A DNA stretch of 64,000 bases. Origin: Przewalskia tangutica. Lineage: Eukaryota; Streptophyta; Magnoliopsida; Solanales; Solanaceae. The stretch covers positions 75,941,548-76,005,547 of the forward strand of contig CM056726.1 of assembly GCA_029844215.1 (NCBI GenBank), read 5' to 3'. Both the position numbers and the translations under genes were made by a program. Below the pieces are notes generated by a model. That model saw only the letters and a list, made by a program, of their open reading frames with translations. It did not search any database and was not told the DNA's origin. Shown in pieces: positions 37,401-48,815 of the stretch (position 1 is the stretch's first letter; every line of letters starts with the position of its first letter).

Positions 37401-39799
37401 TGTCACAACCCATTCAGGGGCGTGGATCGTGCCTTCAAGGGCACCCAGTAGTCATACATCGAGTAACGGCGGAATATAAAACAAGACATGAAACGATTTA
37501 TAAAATAAGACACGATTTATGTGAACAAACGTCGCCTTTCGGCATATATATATGAACAAGGTTTAGCGATTACATCCGACATCGCATAACATGACTACAG
37601 ACCTCTAAGGAAATATACAACTATGGCGGGACGGGGCCGCCATACCTCGATCGTACAAACTATCTACAATGAGGAGATCATACCAAAAGTAGAGCCTCGG
37701 AAGAGATGGAGCTCGACACCAACGTAGAGATCCTAGGAATGCGGATCTAACACTGCTTTGCCCCTGCGGCATGAACGCAGCCCAGAAGGAGTCGATTACA
37801 AGTACTAAGTATGCGAATCAGAAAGTACTTAAATGAAACATATCATTTTTAAAACCGGTTTACAAATATGTATGAAACAACCGAGAAACGCGCATAGTGC
37901 CACATCACAAACAAGAGCAACAATAGGTAATCAGAATGAGTCTTGTCTAGGCCGCGAATGATCGAAAGCAGGCCACTCGCCCCATCATCATTCTCGCAAG
38001 CCTAATCCTGACTCGAGTCGCATAGGCCACTCACGTGGGCGCGTGAGGTATAACCCCGTCGGTAGCTACTCCTCGGCATCGCCCCGACTCGCTGTCCGCA
38101 TGGCCCATGACCGCATGAGGTATAACCCCGCATACTAACTCGGAACTCGTAGCTCGCATAGGCCCCTGGACCCGCATGAGGTATTCTCGAATCATGGTCC
38201 TGCATCACCGCAGTCTACCCCACCGTCGGAGGCGACAACCCCGGTCATCTCAAGAGGTGAGTGATGGTATACTAACATAACAACTTATCTTTAAACAACA
38301 TAAGCACAACAAGGATACTCACCTATACAAACGTTACAAGATACTAACACACATAGCATCATATCATGTCTATTTATCAAACCATCTTTTATTATTCTTT
38401 TCACAATACAAGTGCATTATAAACACATAGGCAAACTTGTTTCTTTTATAAATCTTAAGTGGTTATACTTACTTCCCATAAAGCTAGTATAACTCTTAAG
38501 CTTCATTTAAAAACCAATTAGTTCTCTTACATTAATATGATTCATAGTCTTTTGAAATGTTTTGATTCTTTATTATTGAGCTTAAGCCGTGAGGCATTCT
38601 GTAAGTATTATTCGAGCTTAAGCGTGAGGCATTGCCGTAAGTATTATTCGGGCTTAAGTCAAAGACATTGCCGTATTTATATTGTAAAATATCATGCTTT
38701 AGGAAGAATCACATACCTTCTCAGCGAAAACCACCTGCCAAGTTGAATATGTCGCAGTAGAAGTCACCTATAATAGTCACAGATATCTATTAAAGACTAC
38801 TCTGAAGGTCATTCTAAACAGGGGGTTCATAATTCTACGGTAAGTCGGGCAGCACTTCCCTACCCGGTGAGCTATATAAGTCTACTGTGAAAACAGTCCT
38901 ATGTAAGTACAGTTTGATTATTCTTCTTTTAAGCCCTTCTAAGTGATTAGCACTTCAATTCTATTCTGTGATATACCTCTAAGTATTTGTACTTATTCTT
39001 ATACTATAACAGTAAGTATTCTCTAATTCGAAAGAGGGTTAGGATTATTACCTCGGTAAGCCCAATAATATCCTAGAAAAAGTCGCGCCTGAGCAAGGTT
39101 TTGCTCCTAAGTTGTATGCTCCAAGAACCTTAGAAGTTCTTCACAACTTCTACTAAGTACTAAGGTATTTGGGCTAGGGTATTTTGGGCATTATAACAAT
39201 ACAAGAAGGTAACTTTTCTACCAAGGGAGGGGGGTAGATTTCGGCTAGGCTAGGGGGGGTTAGGCCCTCGGCCAACTTCACAAGGGGAGGGGGAGGTGTT
39301 TGGACGAAATGGCTACAAAGGGGGAGGAGAGGATTTTTAGACTTGGAAGATAATTTTGTGGATGAAGAACTCTTCATCAAAGGGGGTATTTATAGCTCAA
39401 GCCTTGGCCAACCAATGGCCAAGATGAAGACAAGTGCAAGGCAAGTGTAGGGTGAGGATTAACTAAACACAAATATCCTACCAACTCCTTGACTTGTGCC
39501 ATGGCACAAAAAACGTGCCAATGTTCTCCATTTTCGTCCAATGGACGATTCAAGTCCATCAATGGGAGGGTGCCAAGTGTTGCCCTCCCGTTGGTCCAAA
39601 ATGTTTCGTCTCTCGGAAAAATCCGCAAAAATACTTAATGACATAGCCGGAATTTTCTCTACGAAAGCTGTGGAAACGTTTCGTCGGAAAACGATTCTTT
39701 TAGCGAGTTGTGTACAAATTTCGAACTTGGCCTATCTTTAAGGCTAAACTTTTGTACGTACGTCCTCACGTACATACTCCGGAAATACGGGGTATAACA
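37401..39799 (-). mobile_element. E3 5' LTR
   Basis: 2,399 bp, from tgtcacaaccc to acggggtataaca. It includes TATTTATA at 39387-39394 (reverse TATAAATA) and a minisatellite at about 37960-38240. G-runs near 39225-39320 lie on the plus strand. Confidence 0.9.
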
Positions 39800-41198
39800 T
39801 AAACAGTTCCTTTTTATCTTTCTTAAGTTGTTATACCTAACTTCCCATAAAGCTAGTATAACTCTTAAGCTTTTGTTTTAAAAACCAAATATTTATCTTC
39901 TGTTAAAAAAATGATTCAGTATTCTTTTGAAATGCTTTCAGTTCTTTGTTATTCAGGCTTAAGCCGTGAGTCATTGCCGTAAGTATTATTCAGGCTTAAG
40001 CCGTGAGGCATTGCCATAAGTATTATTCAGGCTTAAGTCAAAGACATTGCCGTAGTTATTATTCGATTAACCCGTATCGTCTACCGTACTATATATTGTA
40101 AAATATCATGCTTTAGGAAGAATCACATACCTTCAGTGAAAACCACGCCAAGTTGAATATGTCGCGAGAGAGTCACCTATCATAGTCACGGACATCTATC
40201 AAGGACTACTCAAGGTCATTCTAAGCAGAGGGTTCACAATTCTACGGAAAGTCGGGCAGACTTCCCTACCCGGTGAGCTATATAAGTCTCTTTGTGAAAT
40301 GATCTATATAAGCATAGTTTAATTATTCTTCTTTAAACCCTTCTCTTTGTGATAATGATTCAATTCTATTCGCAATATTCTTCTAAGTATTTATACTTAT
40401 TCTTATACTACTACAGTAAGTATTCTCTAATTCAAAAGAGGGTTAGGATTAGTTACCTCGGTAAGCCCAATAATATCCTAGATAAAGTCGCGCCTGAGCA
40501 AGGTTTAGCTCCTAAGTTGTACGCCCCGGTAGCTCCAAGAAACCTTAGAAGTTCTTCACAACTTCTACAAAGGACTAAGGGATTTGGGCTAGGGTATTTT
40601 GGGCATTATAACAATACTAGAAGACAACTTTTCTACCAAGGGAGGGGGGTAGATTTCGGCTAGGCTAGGGGGGGTAGGCCCTCGGCCAAACTCACTCAAA
40701 GGGCAGGTGTTGGACGAAAGGCTTAAGGGAGAGGAGAGGATTTTTCAAGACTTGGAAGATAACTTTGTGGATGAAGAACTCTTCATCTAAAGGGGGGTAT
40801 TTATAGCTCAAGCCTTGGCCAACCAATGGCCAAGATGAAGACAAGTGCAAGGCAAGTGTAGGGTGAGGATTAACTATACACAAATATCCTACCAACTCGA
40901 CTTGACTTGTGCACAAAAAACGTGCCATGGTTCTCCAATTCGTCCAAATGGACGATTCAAGTCCACCAATTGGAGGGTGCCAAGTGTCGCCCTCCCGTTG
41001 GTCCAAAATGTTTCGTCTCTCGGAAAAATCCGCAAAAATACTAAATGACATAGTCGGAATTTTCCCTACGAAAGTGTGGAAGCGTTTAGTCGGAAACGAT
41101 TCTTTTAGTGAGTTGTGCACAAAAAAACGTCAAGGCTAACTTTAAGGCCAAACTTTTTTATCGTATTCCACGTACATACTGGAAATACGGGTATAACA
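39800..41198 (-). mobile_element. E1 5' LTR, second part
   Basis: It resumes the E1 LTR with taaacagttcc after E3 and ends acgggtataaca. At 40690-40710 it shows the uninterrupted version (cactcaaagggcaggtgttgg) of the site where E2 entered the sister LTR. The TATA box is at 40798-40805, in reverse. Confidence 0.85.
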
Positions 41199-41509
41199 AG
41201 ATATGCGAGAATACAATGTAAATTTTGGAAAGAAAGAAAGATGTGATTTTTCGGAAAAGTTTCTGGTTTTGTGAAGGAAAAAGGTTCGTTGATGGGGTGG
41301 ATTCCCAGTTTGGTATTTGGGCTTCTTGGATTATATTAGAATTATGAGATTTTATTTTGGAAATGGTCACGTGGGCCCACGGAGAAATTTACTGATTTTG
41401 TGCCCGCTTTGTTTTGAGATTTTGGTATTTTGGATATTTTGGAAGACGAAATATTTTGGGCGAGTAGGAGGCGACACGTGTCACCCCATGTGGCGAGTTG
41501 GCCGACTTG
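41199..41509 (+). mobile_element. LTR H, continuation
   Basis: From tgcgagaatac it follows the order of K positions 5948-6260 (gaaagatgtgattt, gattcccag, aatggtcacgtggg, gacgaaatattttggg). It includes a CACGTG palindrome (gcgacacgtgtcacccc, 41471-41487). It is cut by E4 after acttg (41505-41509), the candidate E4 target duplication. Confidence 0.8.
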
Positions 41510-42988
41510 TGTCACGACAGTTCGGGGCCGTGGTCGCGCTACCCGCACCAAGCATACATCGTCGAGAAAATCAATGAATATAAAAACATAAGACATGAAA
41601 CAATTGTAGAAAAGACACATTTTATCGAGAAAAGGCGCCTTTCGGCATATATATATATCAAAATCGCGGTTTACATCCCAGTATAATAGGACTACATACC
41701 TCTGGGAAGTAAACAACTATGGAGGGACGGGGCCCGCCATACCCCGATCAGACAAAACTATCTACAACAGGAGATCATACCCAAAGTCGAGCCTCCGAGA
41801 AGATGGAGCTCCCGACACCAACGCAAAGATCCTAAGGATGCGGATCTAGCACTGTTTGCCTTACCTGTGGCGTGAACGCGGCCCAGAAGAGTCAAGATAA
41901 CATGTACTAAGTATGTGAAATCAGAAACACTTAAATGAAATCATATCATTTTAAAACCAATTTACAAATATGCAGAAACAACAATGTAACGCATAGTGCC
42001 ACATCATAAACAAGAGCAACAATAGGTAAGCGAATGTGAGTTTTGTAGGCTGCGAATGATCGAAGCAGGGCCAATCGCCCATAGTATCATTATGCAAGCC
42101 TAATCCTGGACTCCCGTAGTCCGCATAGGCCACTCACATAGGCCCGCATGAGGTATAACCCCGCATCGAGGGTAGCTACTCCTCGGCATCGTCCTGGACT
42201 CGTAGTCCGCATGGCCAGATAGACCTCATGAGGTATAACCCCGCATTCTAACATGGAACTCTCGTAGTTCCGCCTAGGCCACCTTGACCCGCTTGAGGTA
42301 TTCTCGAATCATGGTCCCAGACCGCCTGAGTCTACCCCGCATCGGAGGGTAGCTTAACCCCCGGTATCATGTCAAGAGGTGAGTGATATTATACTAACAT
42401 AACAGTTTATCGTTAAACAACATAAGCACAACAAGAATACTCTCTTATACAAATGTTACAAGACACTAACACACATAACATCATATTATGTCTACTCATC
42501 AAACCATTTTTATTATACTTTCCAGAGATCAATATAAGTCTTTTATAAACACATAAGTAAACTGTTCCTTTTATCTTTCTTAAGTCGTTATACTTAACTT
42601 CCCATAAAGCTAGTATAACTCTTAAGCTCCTTTCAAATATTCTTCTTCTTTCAAAGGATTTATAATTCTTTTGAAAGACTTTAAGATCTTTATTATTCGT
42701 GCTCAAGTCAAAAGACATTGCGTAATTATTGTCGGGCTTAAGTCAAAGACATTGCCGTAATTATTATTCGATTAACACGTATGCGTCACCGTACTATATA
42801 TATATTTTAAAATATCATGCTTAAGAGTATAGGAAGAATCACATACCTTACCGCGAAATCCACCGCCAAGTCGAATATGTCGCGAGAGAATCAGCCTATA
42901 ATAGTCAAATCGTCTATCAACGTCTAGACTATTCACATGCGATTCTAAGTAGAGGTTCTCTATTCTACGGAAAATCGGGCAACACTTA
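41510..42988 (-). mobile_element. E4 3' LTR, first part
   Basis: It starts tgtcacgac, carries a minisatellite at about 42050-42380 (gcatgaggtataaccccgca, as in E3), the cgtatgcgtcaccgtactata block near 42778, and the splice-donor-like block in reverse near 42840. It is interrupted at actta by S2. Confidence 0.85.
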
Positions 42989-43204
42989 CATTACACCCGT
43001 ATTTCCGCGGTTGAGATAAGAACGTGCGTAAATTTGGGAATTGAATTTTAGAAGGAATGAAAGATTAAAAACTTCTCGAACCTTGTAAAGGAAAAAGGTT
43101 TATTAGTAGAATTTAATTCGCGTTCGGTATTTGGGACTTTTAGAATTTATCGAATTTTGGAATTTAATTTCGAAATTTGGTCACGATGGGACCACGAGAA
43201 ATTT

Positions 43205-43960
43205 TGTATATGTTGGGAGTTTGGGAAGGCAACGCAGAACAAAAAAATACCAAAGCAGTATGAGCAGTGAAAACCGTCCATGAACAGTGTTGTTCGATGA
43301 ACGATGTTCGGAAGAACGCCATTTCCGCCAAACAAGGAATCACCGGGGCGAGACATATACCAAAAGCTGCCTCGTCGAGCCCGTCACGTCCATACCAACC
43401 GCCACCGCCGATTCTCCCGAATCGCCGGCGATTCGTCGAAGTTTGATCCATCGTTCATCCATCTTCCCGTTCGGTTTTTCCGATTTTCCGACCAACCGAG
43501 GTGCAATCGACGGGAGTGGAGTATACCATCAGAACCACCATCTCGCCGTCATTTCCATGTAAACCAGACCCTCGATTCTTGCTCAAACTTCGCCGTCGAC
43601 GGATCGATTTTCGTGAAACCCTAGGTCGCCGACGAGCATTTTCCGCCACCACAAGTAGAGTCGACGGTCGTGGCTAGTGTAGAAATATTCGGTGGAAAGG
43701 TGACATTTTGGCACCACCCACGACCTCCAATTCAACCCAGATCGTCGGGTCAACCAAAACATTTTCTTCGATCGGAAGTTGGAAGATTCCGATCGATTCT
43801 GGTACAGTTGAGGGCTAAGGCGTATACCGTTGTGTTCGTATTGATCTTAGCTACGTTTTGCAACCAATCCGAGCCTCAATTCTCGGTATTTTGAATCCGC
43901 CATTGATGCGCCTTGAGCTCGCGTGGCGGCGCCGCCATGAGACCACCAGTGAACCTCCAA
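43205..43960 (+). other. GC-rich unique segment replacing U3/leader in S2
   Basis: This segment has no match to other LTRs here, lacks TATAAATA and the G-box, and contains the 16-bp perfect palindrome gaatcgccggcgattc (43419-43434). Open frames of 65-106 codons on both strands (for instance 43304-43624 plus) have low-complexity, arginine- and proline-rich translations that I do not recognise. It may be an alternative U3 of this LTR family or a captured fragment. Confidence 0.5.
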
Positions 43961-44809
43961 AATTTGATTTTCAAGGCTATGGACGTATTGTGGCCATTTT
44001 AGGTTGAAGTACTTTGGAGCGTTTTGCTAATTGTCGATAATCGTCGCGAGGTATGTGAACCTCTTCCTTCTTTAGACATGGTTCTATGTATGGAATATAC
44101 ATGTGGTATTATTTCATGATTCCTTCTACTCTTAGAAGTTAAGAAGTATGTATGTTGATTTACTCTATGTAAGGGTTATGTCTAAGTTATCCTAAGTTAA
44201 AAGTATGTTAAATTGTCCTAAGTCCTTACCAAGTCTTATGGGAGATGTTGGTAAGAATGGTTAGGAAAATATGAGATTTGATTTAAAGCTATGTGTCTTG
44301 ATTTATTTAAAGTAAATAAGTGGATTTTACGTTCAAAAATGACTTGAATTTATATGTGAAAAGGGGATCGATTGTAAAAGTGGATGTTATATGGTTTTAA
44401 GAGAATAAGTTACTTGGTTTTGGAAGTGTATGGAACTTTGTATATTTGTTTATAAGTATAAGTAAGTGGACTGTAAAGAATGTACGTTATAAGGTTTTAA
44501 GACTATGAACTTTGGTTGTCTTCTAAGGATTATGAAACTTTATTTTTTCAAGTTGTGGACTTGATTTCTAAAAGTAATTGATGACATGATTTTAAAGAGT
44601 ATGTGACTTGAGTTTTAAAAAGAAAGAAGTTTATGATTCTTTTAAGTACGTATGTACGTAGTATTTTTGGGTCTAGTTTCTCTAATGTTGTAAGAATAAA
44701 AGTGTCTTAAGTTCTCTAAATGAAAGGTTGTTATAACAGCTTTATGGGAAGTTGTTATGACGACTTAAGAAGAAGTAATAAGATGGTTTAAAAATGTTAT
44801 GTAAGGAAA

Positions 44810-45310
44810 ATCACACCGAGCCTATACATAGGCCGGATTACGTTATGAAATACAGAACCTACAAATAGGCGGATTCGCCATATTACCCCGAGCCTACACA
44901 TAGGCGGGTTACGTCATCTTACACCGAGCCCCACAGCGGGCGGATTATGTTATATGATTCCACAAGACACCGAGCCCCAGCGGGCGGATTATGTTATATG
45001 ATTCCACAAGATGCCGAGCCCGGAGGCGGATTATGTTATATGATTCCACGATGCCGAGCCCACGGGCGGACGGATTATGTTATATGATTCCACAAGACAC
45101 CGAGCCCCACAGGGCGGGCGGATTATGTTATATGATTCCACGATGCACCGAGCCCCAAGCGGGCGGATTATGTTATATGATTCCACAAGACACCGAGCCC
45201 CACAGCGGGCGGATTATGTTATATGATTCCACAAGATGCGAACCCCACAGGGCGGATTATGTCACATGATTCATCAAGATGCGTGTCCCGCAAATGGGCG
45301 GATTATGTTA
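44810..45310 (+). repeat. Minisatellite in S2
   Basis: About ten units of roughly 45-48 bases share ggattatgttatatgattcc and accgagcccca. The open frame at 44991-45269 is a repeat by-product. Confidence 0.9.
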
Positions 45311-45890
45311 TGAAAGATATGTAAGTTATGTGGAAAAAGCTGGATTAAACTCTTAAGTATGTATGTAAGAATATGTTGTTAAATCTTATTGAAAGAAGGA
45401 AAGAAGCGATTAATATATGATTGATTTCGAGTTAAAAATGGCATTCTTTTATGCGATTATGATTTGATTCTTGCGTTATTTACATTCCATATTCGCAATT
45501 TTTTGTTATGCGGCCCGCCTGCGTTCATGTCCGCAGGTTTAGGTACACAGTGTGGATCCGCGAGCTTAGGATCCTGGTTCAGCATTTTAGATGGCTCCGA
45601 TGTTCCGGAGTTGTCATGGCTATGTATTATCCGGGGTATGGCGGGGCCCTTGTCCCCCAACATTGTAATTCTTAGAGGTCTGTAGTCACATGTTGTGGGT
45701 CGGTTTGTAAAGAAAGGAAAAGCTGCGTTTATGTATGTACGTCCAGGAAGGTAGTCATATCGGCTAACCTGTTGTTTTACTTCCGTTGTTTTATTTATAA
45801 GTTTCATGTATGTTCCGATGATTATCTCTGATGTTTACCTGTAAGGGTGCCCAGGTAGGGCACGATCAGCGATCCTGGTCGGTCGTGACA

Positions 45891-46886
45891 ACTTCCTACC
45901 GATAAGCTATCTGAGTCTCTTTGTAAGCAGTCCTATGTAAATCTGATTTAATTCTTACATTATACCCTTCTACTGTGATAACAGTTCAATTCTATTCTGT
46001 AATATCCTTCTAAGTATTTATACTTATTCCTATACTTCTACAGTATGTATTCTCTAATTACAAAAGAAGGATAAGATTATTTACCTTGATAAGCCTAAAA
46101 TTATCCAAGTTAAAAGTCGATCCTGAGCGAGGTTTAACTCCTAGTCTGGACGCTCCGATAGCTCCAAGAAACCCTAAGAAGTTCTTCACAACTTCTACTT
46201 AAGTACTATAAGGGATTTGGGCTAGGGTATTTAGGAATAGTAACCTTACTTGGAAGACAACTTTCTACCAAGGGGGGGGGAGGGGTGTACTTGGCCGAAG
46301 CCACTAGGCTAGAGGGGGGGGGGGGAGAGGGGTGTTTCGGCTAGGCTCCTTTAGAGGGGGGGGGGGGGGGGAAGAGCTCTTGGACGAGAAGCTCACAAGG
46401 GAGAGGGAGGGATTTTAGACTTGGAAAGTTTGATTTGTGGATGAAGAACTCTTCATCTTAAGGGGGGTATTTATAGGTCAAGAAATGGCCAACCAATGGC
46501 CAAGATGAAGCCAAGTGCTATGCAAGTGTAGGGTGAGGATTTAGGCAAGTGTCCTTATCCATCTACTACACAAAAATATCCTACCAACTCCTTGACAAAA
46601 CAAGCCCCCAATTCGTCCCTTTACCGCCCAATACGTCCACCAATTAGAGGGTGACACGTGTCGCCCTCTCGTTGGTCCAAAATGTTTCGTCTCTCGGAAA
46701 AATCCGCAAAAATAATAAATGACATAGCCGGAATTTTCCCTACGCAATCTTTGTAAAACGTTTCGTCGGAAAACGATTCTTTTAGTGAGTTGTGCACAAA
46801 TATTTTTCGTCCAAAGTGCCTAACTAAGGCTAAACTTTTGTACGTATGCCCTCACGTACATACTCTGGAAAATACGGGGTATAACA
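45891..46886 (-). mobile_element. E4 3' LTR, second part
   Basis: It continues acttcctaccgataagc after S2 and ends acggggtataaca. It contains three long G-runs (46275-46372), a reverse TATAAATA at 46468-46475, and the G-box palindrome ggtgacacgtgtcgccc at about 46650. Confidence 0.88.
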
Positions 46887-48815
46887 TTCTCCCCTCCTTA
46901 GAAACATTCGTCCCGAATGTTCCTTCCCAAGACGATTAACGAAAAGCTTAAGCGGTTTGCAAATGCCACACACGGCCACAAAACAACACTTAGGCATATA
47001 TGACAATGAAAATTTACAAGTAGGAAAGTGAGTTACCTGGAGGTGTGGGAATAGGTGAGGATACTTCTGCCTCATGTCCTCCTCAGCTTCCCACGTCATC
47101 TCCTCCCTGAGCTCGTTCCGCCACAGAACTTTGACGGAAGCCACGTCCTTGGTCCGCAGACGCCTAACCTGACGATCGATTATTGCTATGGGAATCTCCT
47201 CATACGATAACCCCTCGGTCACCTGGACATCGTCAATCGGATGCACTCTAGATGGATCCCCGATACATCTCCTCAGCATAGAAACATGAAACACCGGATG
47301 CACTGCCTCCAGATCGGACGACAGATCCAACTCATAGGCAACCTTGCCTACCCTGCGGACAATCTGATACGGCCCAATGTACCTTGGGCTGAGTTTCCCT
47401 TTCTTTCCGAATCTCATCACACCCTTCATGGGTGACACCTTCAGGAAAACCCAATCATCAACCTCGAACTCCAGATGCCGACGACGATGATCTGCATATG
47501 ACTTCTGTCGACTCTGAGCTGTCAGCAACCGCTCCTGGATAAGCTTCACCTTATCCACTGCCTGCTGCACCAAATCTGGTCCCACTAACTGCACCTCGCC
47601 CACATCAAACCAACCTATCGGCGATCTGCACTTCCTCCCATACAAGGCCTCATAAGGCGCCATCTGAATACTGGAGTGGTAGCTATTATTATATGCAAAC
47701 TCAACTAGAGGCAAATGATCCTCCCAGCTACCCCTGAAGTCAATAACACAGGCTCGCAGCATATCCTCAAGAGTCTGGATAGTGCGCTCTGCCTGTCCGT
47801 GCATGCGTGGATGGAATGCGATGCTCGAGCTCACCTGCGTCCCTAAACCCTTCTGGAAAGACCTCCAGAAGTTAGCCGTAAACTGGGCTCCTCTGTCTGA
47901 TATGATCGAAATAGGGACTCCATGCAGTCTGACGATCTCTCGGATATAAAGTCTGGCATAATCCTCAGCCGAAAAAGTCGTCCTGACGGGAAGAAAGTGG
48001 GCTGATTTCGTCAGCCTGTCGACGATAACCCATATAGAATCATGTCTCCTCTGAGTGCGAGGTAATCCTGTGATAAAGTCCATGTTGATCACCTCCCACT
48101 TCCAGGTCGGGATCTCTATCGTCTGCAACAAACCACCGGGCCTCTGGTGCTCTATCTTCACCTGCTGACAACACGGGCACTGAGCTACAAACTCTGCAAC
48201 GTCCCTCTTCAAGCCATCCCACCAATACACAGATCTAAGGTCGTGGTACATCTTGGTCGACCCCGGATGGATAGAGTAACGCGCGCTGTGTGCTTCCCCT
48301 AGAACCTGCTGCCGAAGTCCTGAAACATCTGGAACACACAACCTGCCCTCAAACCTTAGCACCCCATCAGGTGCTACCTCAAAAGGACCCTTCCCCTCAC
48401 GAAGAGCCGCATCACGATACCGAATCAAAACCGGATCCTCAAATTGTTGCCTCTTCACCTCCTCGACGATGGAAGACTCGGCAACCTCTCGAACTCGAAC
48501 CCCACTGCTATCAGAATCAATCAAACGGACACCAAGGCTCGCTAACTGATGCAAATCGCGAACCATGCCCCTCCTCTCTGGCTGCACATCTGATAGACTC
48601 CCCATCGACCTACGACTAAGAGCATCTGCCACAACATTGGCCTTCCCCGGGTGGTACAGGATATCAACATCGTAATCCTTAAGTAACTCTAACCACCGTC
48701 TCTGTCGTAAGTTCAGCTCCCTCTGGCTGAAGATATACTGGAGGCTCTTGTGGTCTGTATAAATATCCACATGAACCCCATACAAATAGTGCCTCGGATC
48801 TTCAGAGTGAATCAC
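46830..48815 (-). CDS. pol: E4 pol C-terminal part: RNase H end, complete integrase, chromodomain
   Basis: This is an open frame of 661 codons, the longest in the window. RNase H aspartates D21 (YTDHKS) and D64 (VVADALS) come first. The zinc site follows as H176, H183, C213 and C216. The integrase catalytic triad is D246 (NMDF), D307 (ISDRG) and E343 (GQAERT), with 35 residues between the last two. The GPY motif is at 481-483 and the chromodomain at about 535-589 (VKVLWRN, MTWEAEEDM, YPHLF). After residue 589 the frame is shifted by one missing G near 47046, so the last ~70 residues run through the tract into the LTR. The expected stop is at 47014-47016. The frame is a fragment of pol; its 5' part is lost at 48816. 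Confidence 0.92.
   Translation of the reverse strand: MIHSEDPRHYLYGVHVDIYTDHKSLQYIFSQRELNLRQRRWLELLKDYDVDILYHPGKANVVADALSRRSMGSLSDVQPERRGMVRDLHQLASLGVRLIDSDSSGVRVREVAESSIVEEVKRQQFEDPVLIRYRDAALREGKGPFEVAPDGVLRFEGRLCVPDVSGLRQQVLGEAHSARYSIHPGSTKMYHDLRSVYWWDGLKRDVAEFVAQCPCCQQVKIEHQRPGGLLQTIEIPTWKWEVINMDFITGLPRTQRRHDSIWVIVDRLTKSAHFLPVRTTFSAEDYARLYIREIVRLHGVPISIISDRGAQFTANFWRSFQKGLGTQVSSSIAFHPRMHGQAERTIQTLEDMLRACVIDFRGSWEDHLPLVEFAYNNSYHSSIQMAPYEALYGRKCRSPIGWFDVGEVQLVGPDLVQQAVDKVKLIQERLLTAQSRQKSYADHRRRHLEFEVDDWVFLKVSPMKGVMRFGKKGKLSPRYIGPYQIVRRVGKVAYELDLSSDLEAVHPVFHVSMLRRCIGDPSRVHPIDDVQVTEGLSYEEIPIAIIDRQVRRLRTKDVASVKVLWRNELREEMTWEAEEDMRQKYPHLFPHLQVTHFPTCKFSLSYMPKCCFVAVCGICKPLKLFVNRLGKEHSGRMFLRRGECYTPYFPEYVREGIRTKV
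46887..46921 (-). other. Polypurine tract and hairpin of E4
   Basis: The complement of the tract is ttctcccctcctta (46887-46900). Perfect arms aacattcg and cgaatgtt lie at 46903-46921. Confidence 0.85.

Larger units (their letters stand above)
26497..39799 (-). mobile_element. Element E3, full-length chromovirus with a nested solo LTR
   Basis: The minus-strand element has LTRs of about 2,360 bp (26497-28499 plus 32178-32534) and 2,399 bp (37401-39799). Its internal region is 32535-37400. It sits in the E1 5' LTR with flanks taaat (left) and taaac (right). The uninterrupted sequence in the sister E1 LTR near 8431 is taaac. The LTR start reads catcac instead of tgtcac. The LTRs are closely similar (compare 27361-28100 with 38270-38990), which suggests a recent insertion. 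Confidence 0.9.
7389..41198 (-). mobile_element. Element E1, full-length chromovirus with two nested insertions
   Basis: E1 is a minus-strand element. Its 3' LTR is 7389-9322 plus 20095-20611 (about 2.45 kb), split by E2. Its internal region is 20612-25470. Its 5' LTR is 25471-26496 plus 39805-41198 (about 2.42 kb), split by E3. The two reconstructed LTRs agree in length and sequence. The target duplication is not clean: gtatg is on the left and agatatg on the right. E1 lies in LTR H. Confidence 0.85.
42989..45890 (+). mobile_element. Solo LTR S2 with an unusual promoter region
   Basis: The 2,902-bp plus-strand LTR starts cattacacccgta (tgttacacccgta is expected) and ends tcgtgaca. The flanks are actta (42984-42988) and acttc (45891-45895). 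No internal region is present. The start resembles the K/H type to about 43200, then a GC-rich segment with no counterpart in other LTRs follows to about 43960. The shared gctaattgtcgataatcgtcgcgagg block follows at 44028. An array of about ten units lies at 44810-45310. Confidence 0.85.

Noticed and set aside
43164..43624. Overlapping 90-106 codon frames on both strands, possible captured host gene
   Set aside because: Low-complexity arginine- and proline-rich products on both strands, no recognisable domain, and a position inside a solo LTR. Kept only as an unusual segment.
44991..45269. 92-codon plus frame with repeated MLYDST units
   Set aside because: It is a translation of the S2 minisatellite.
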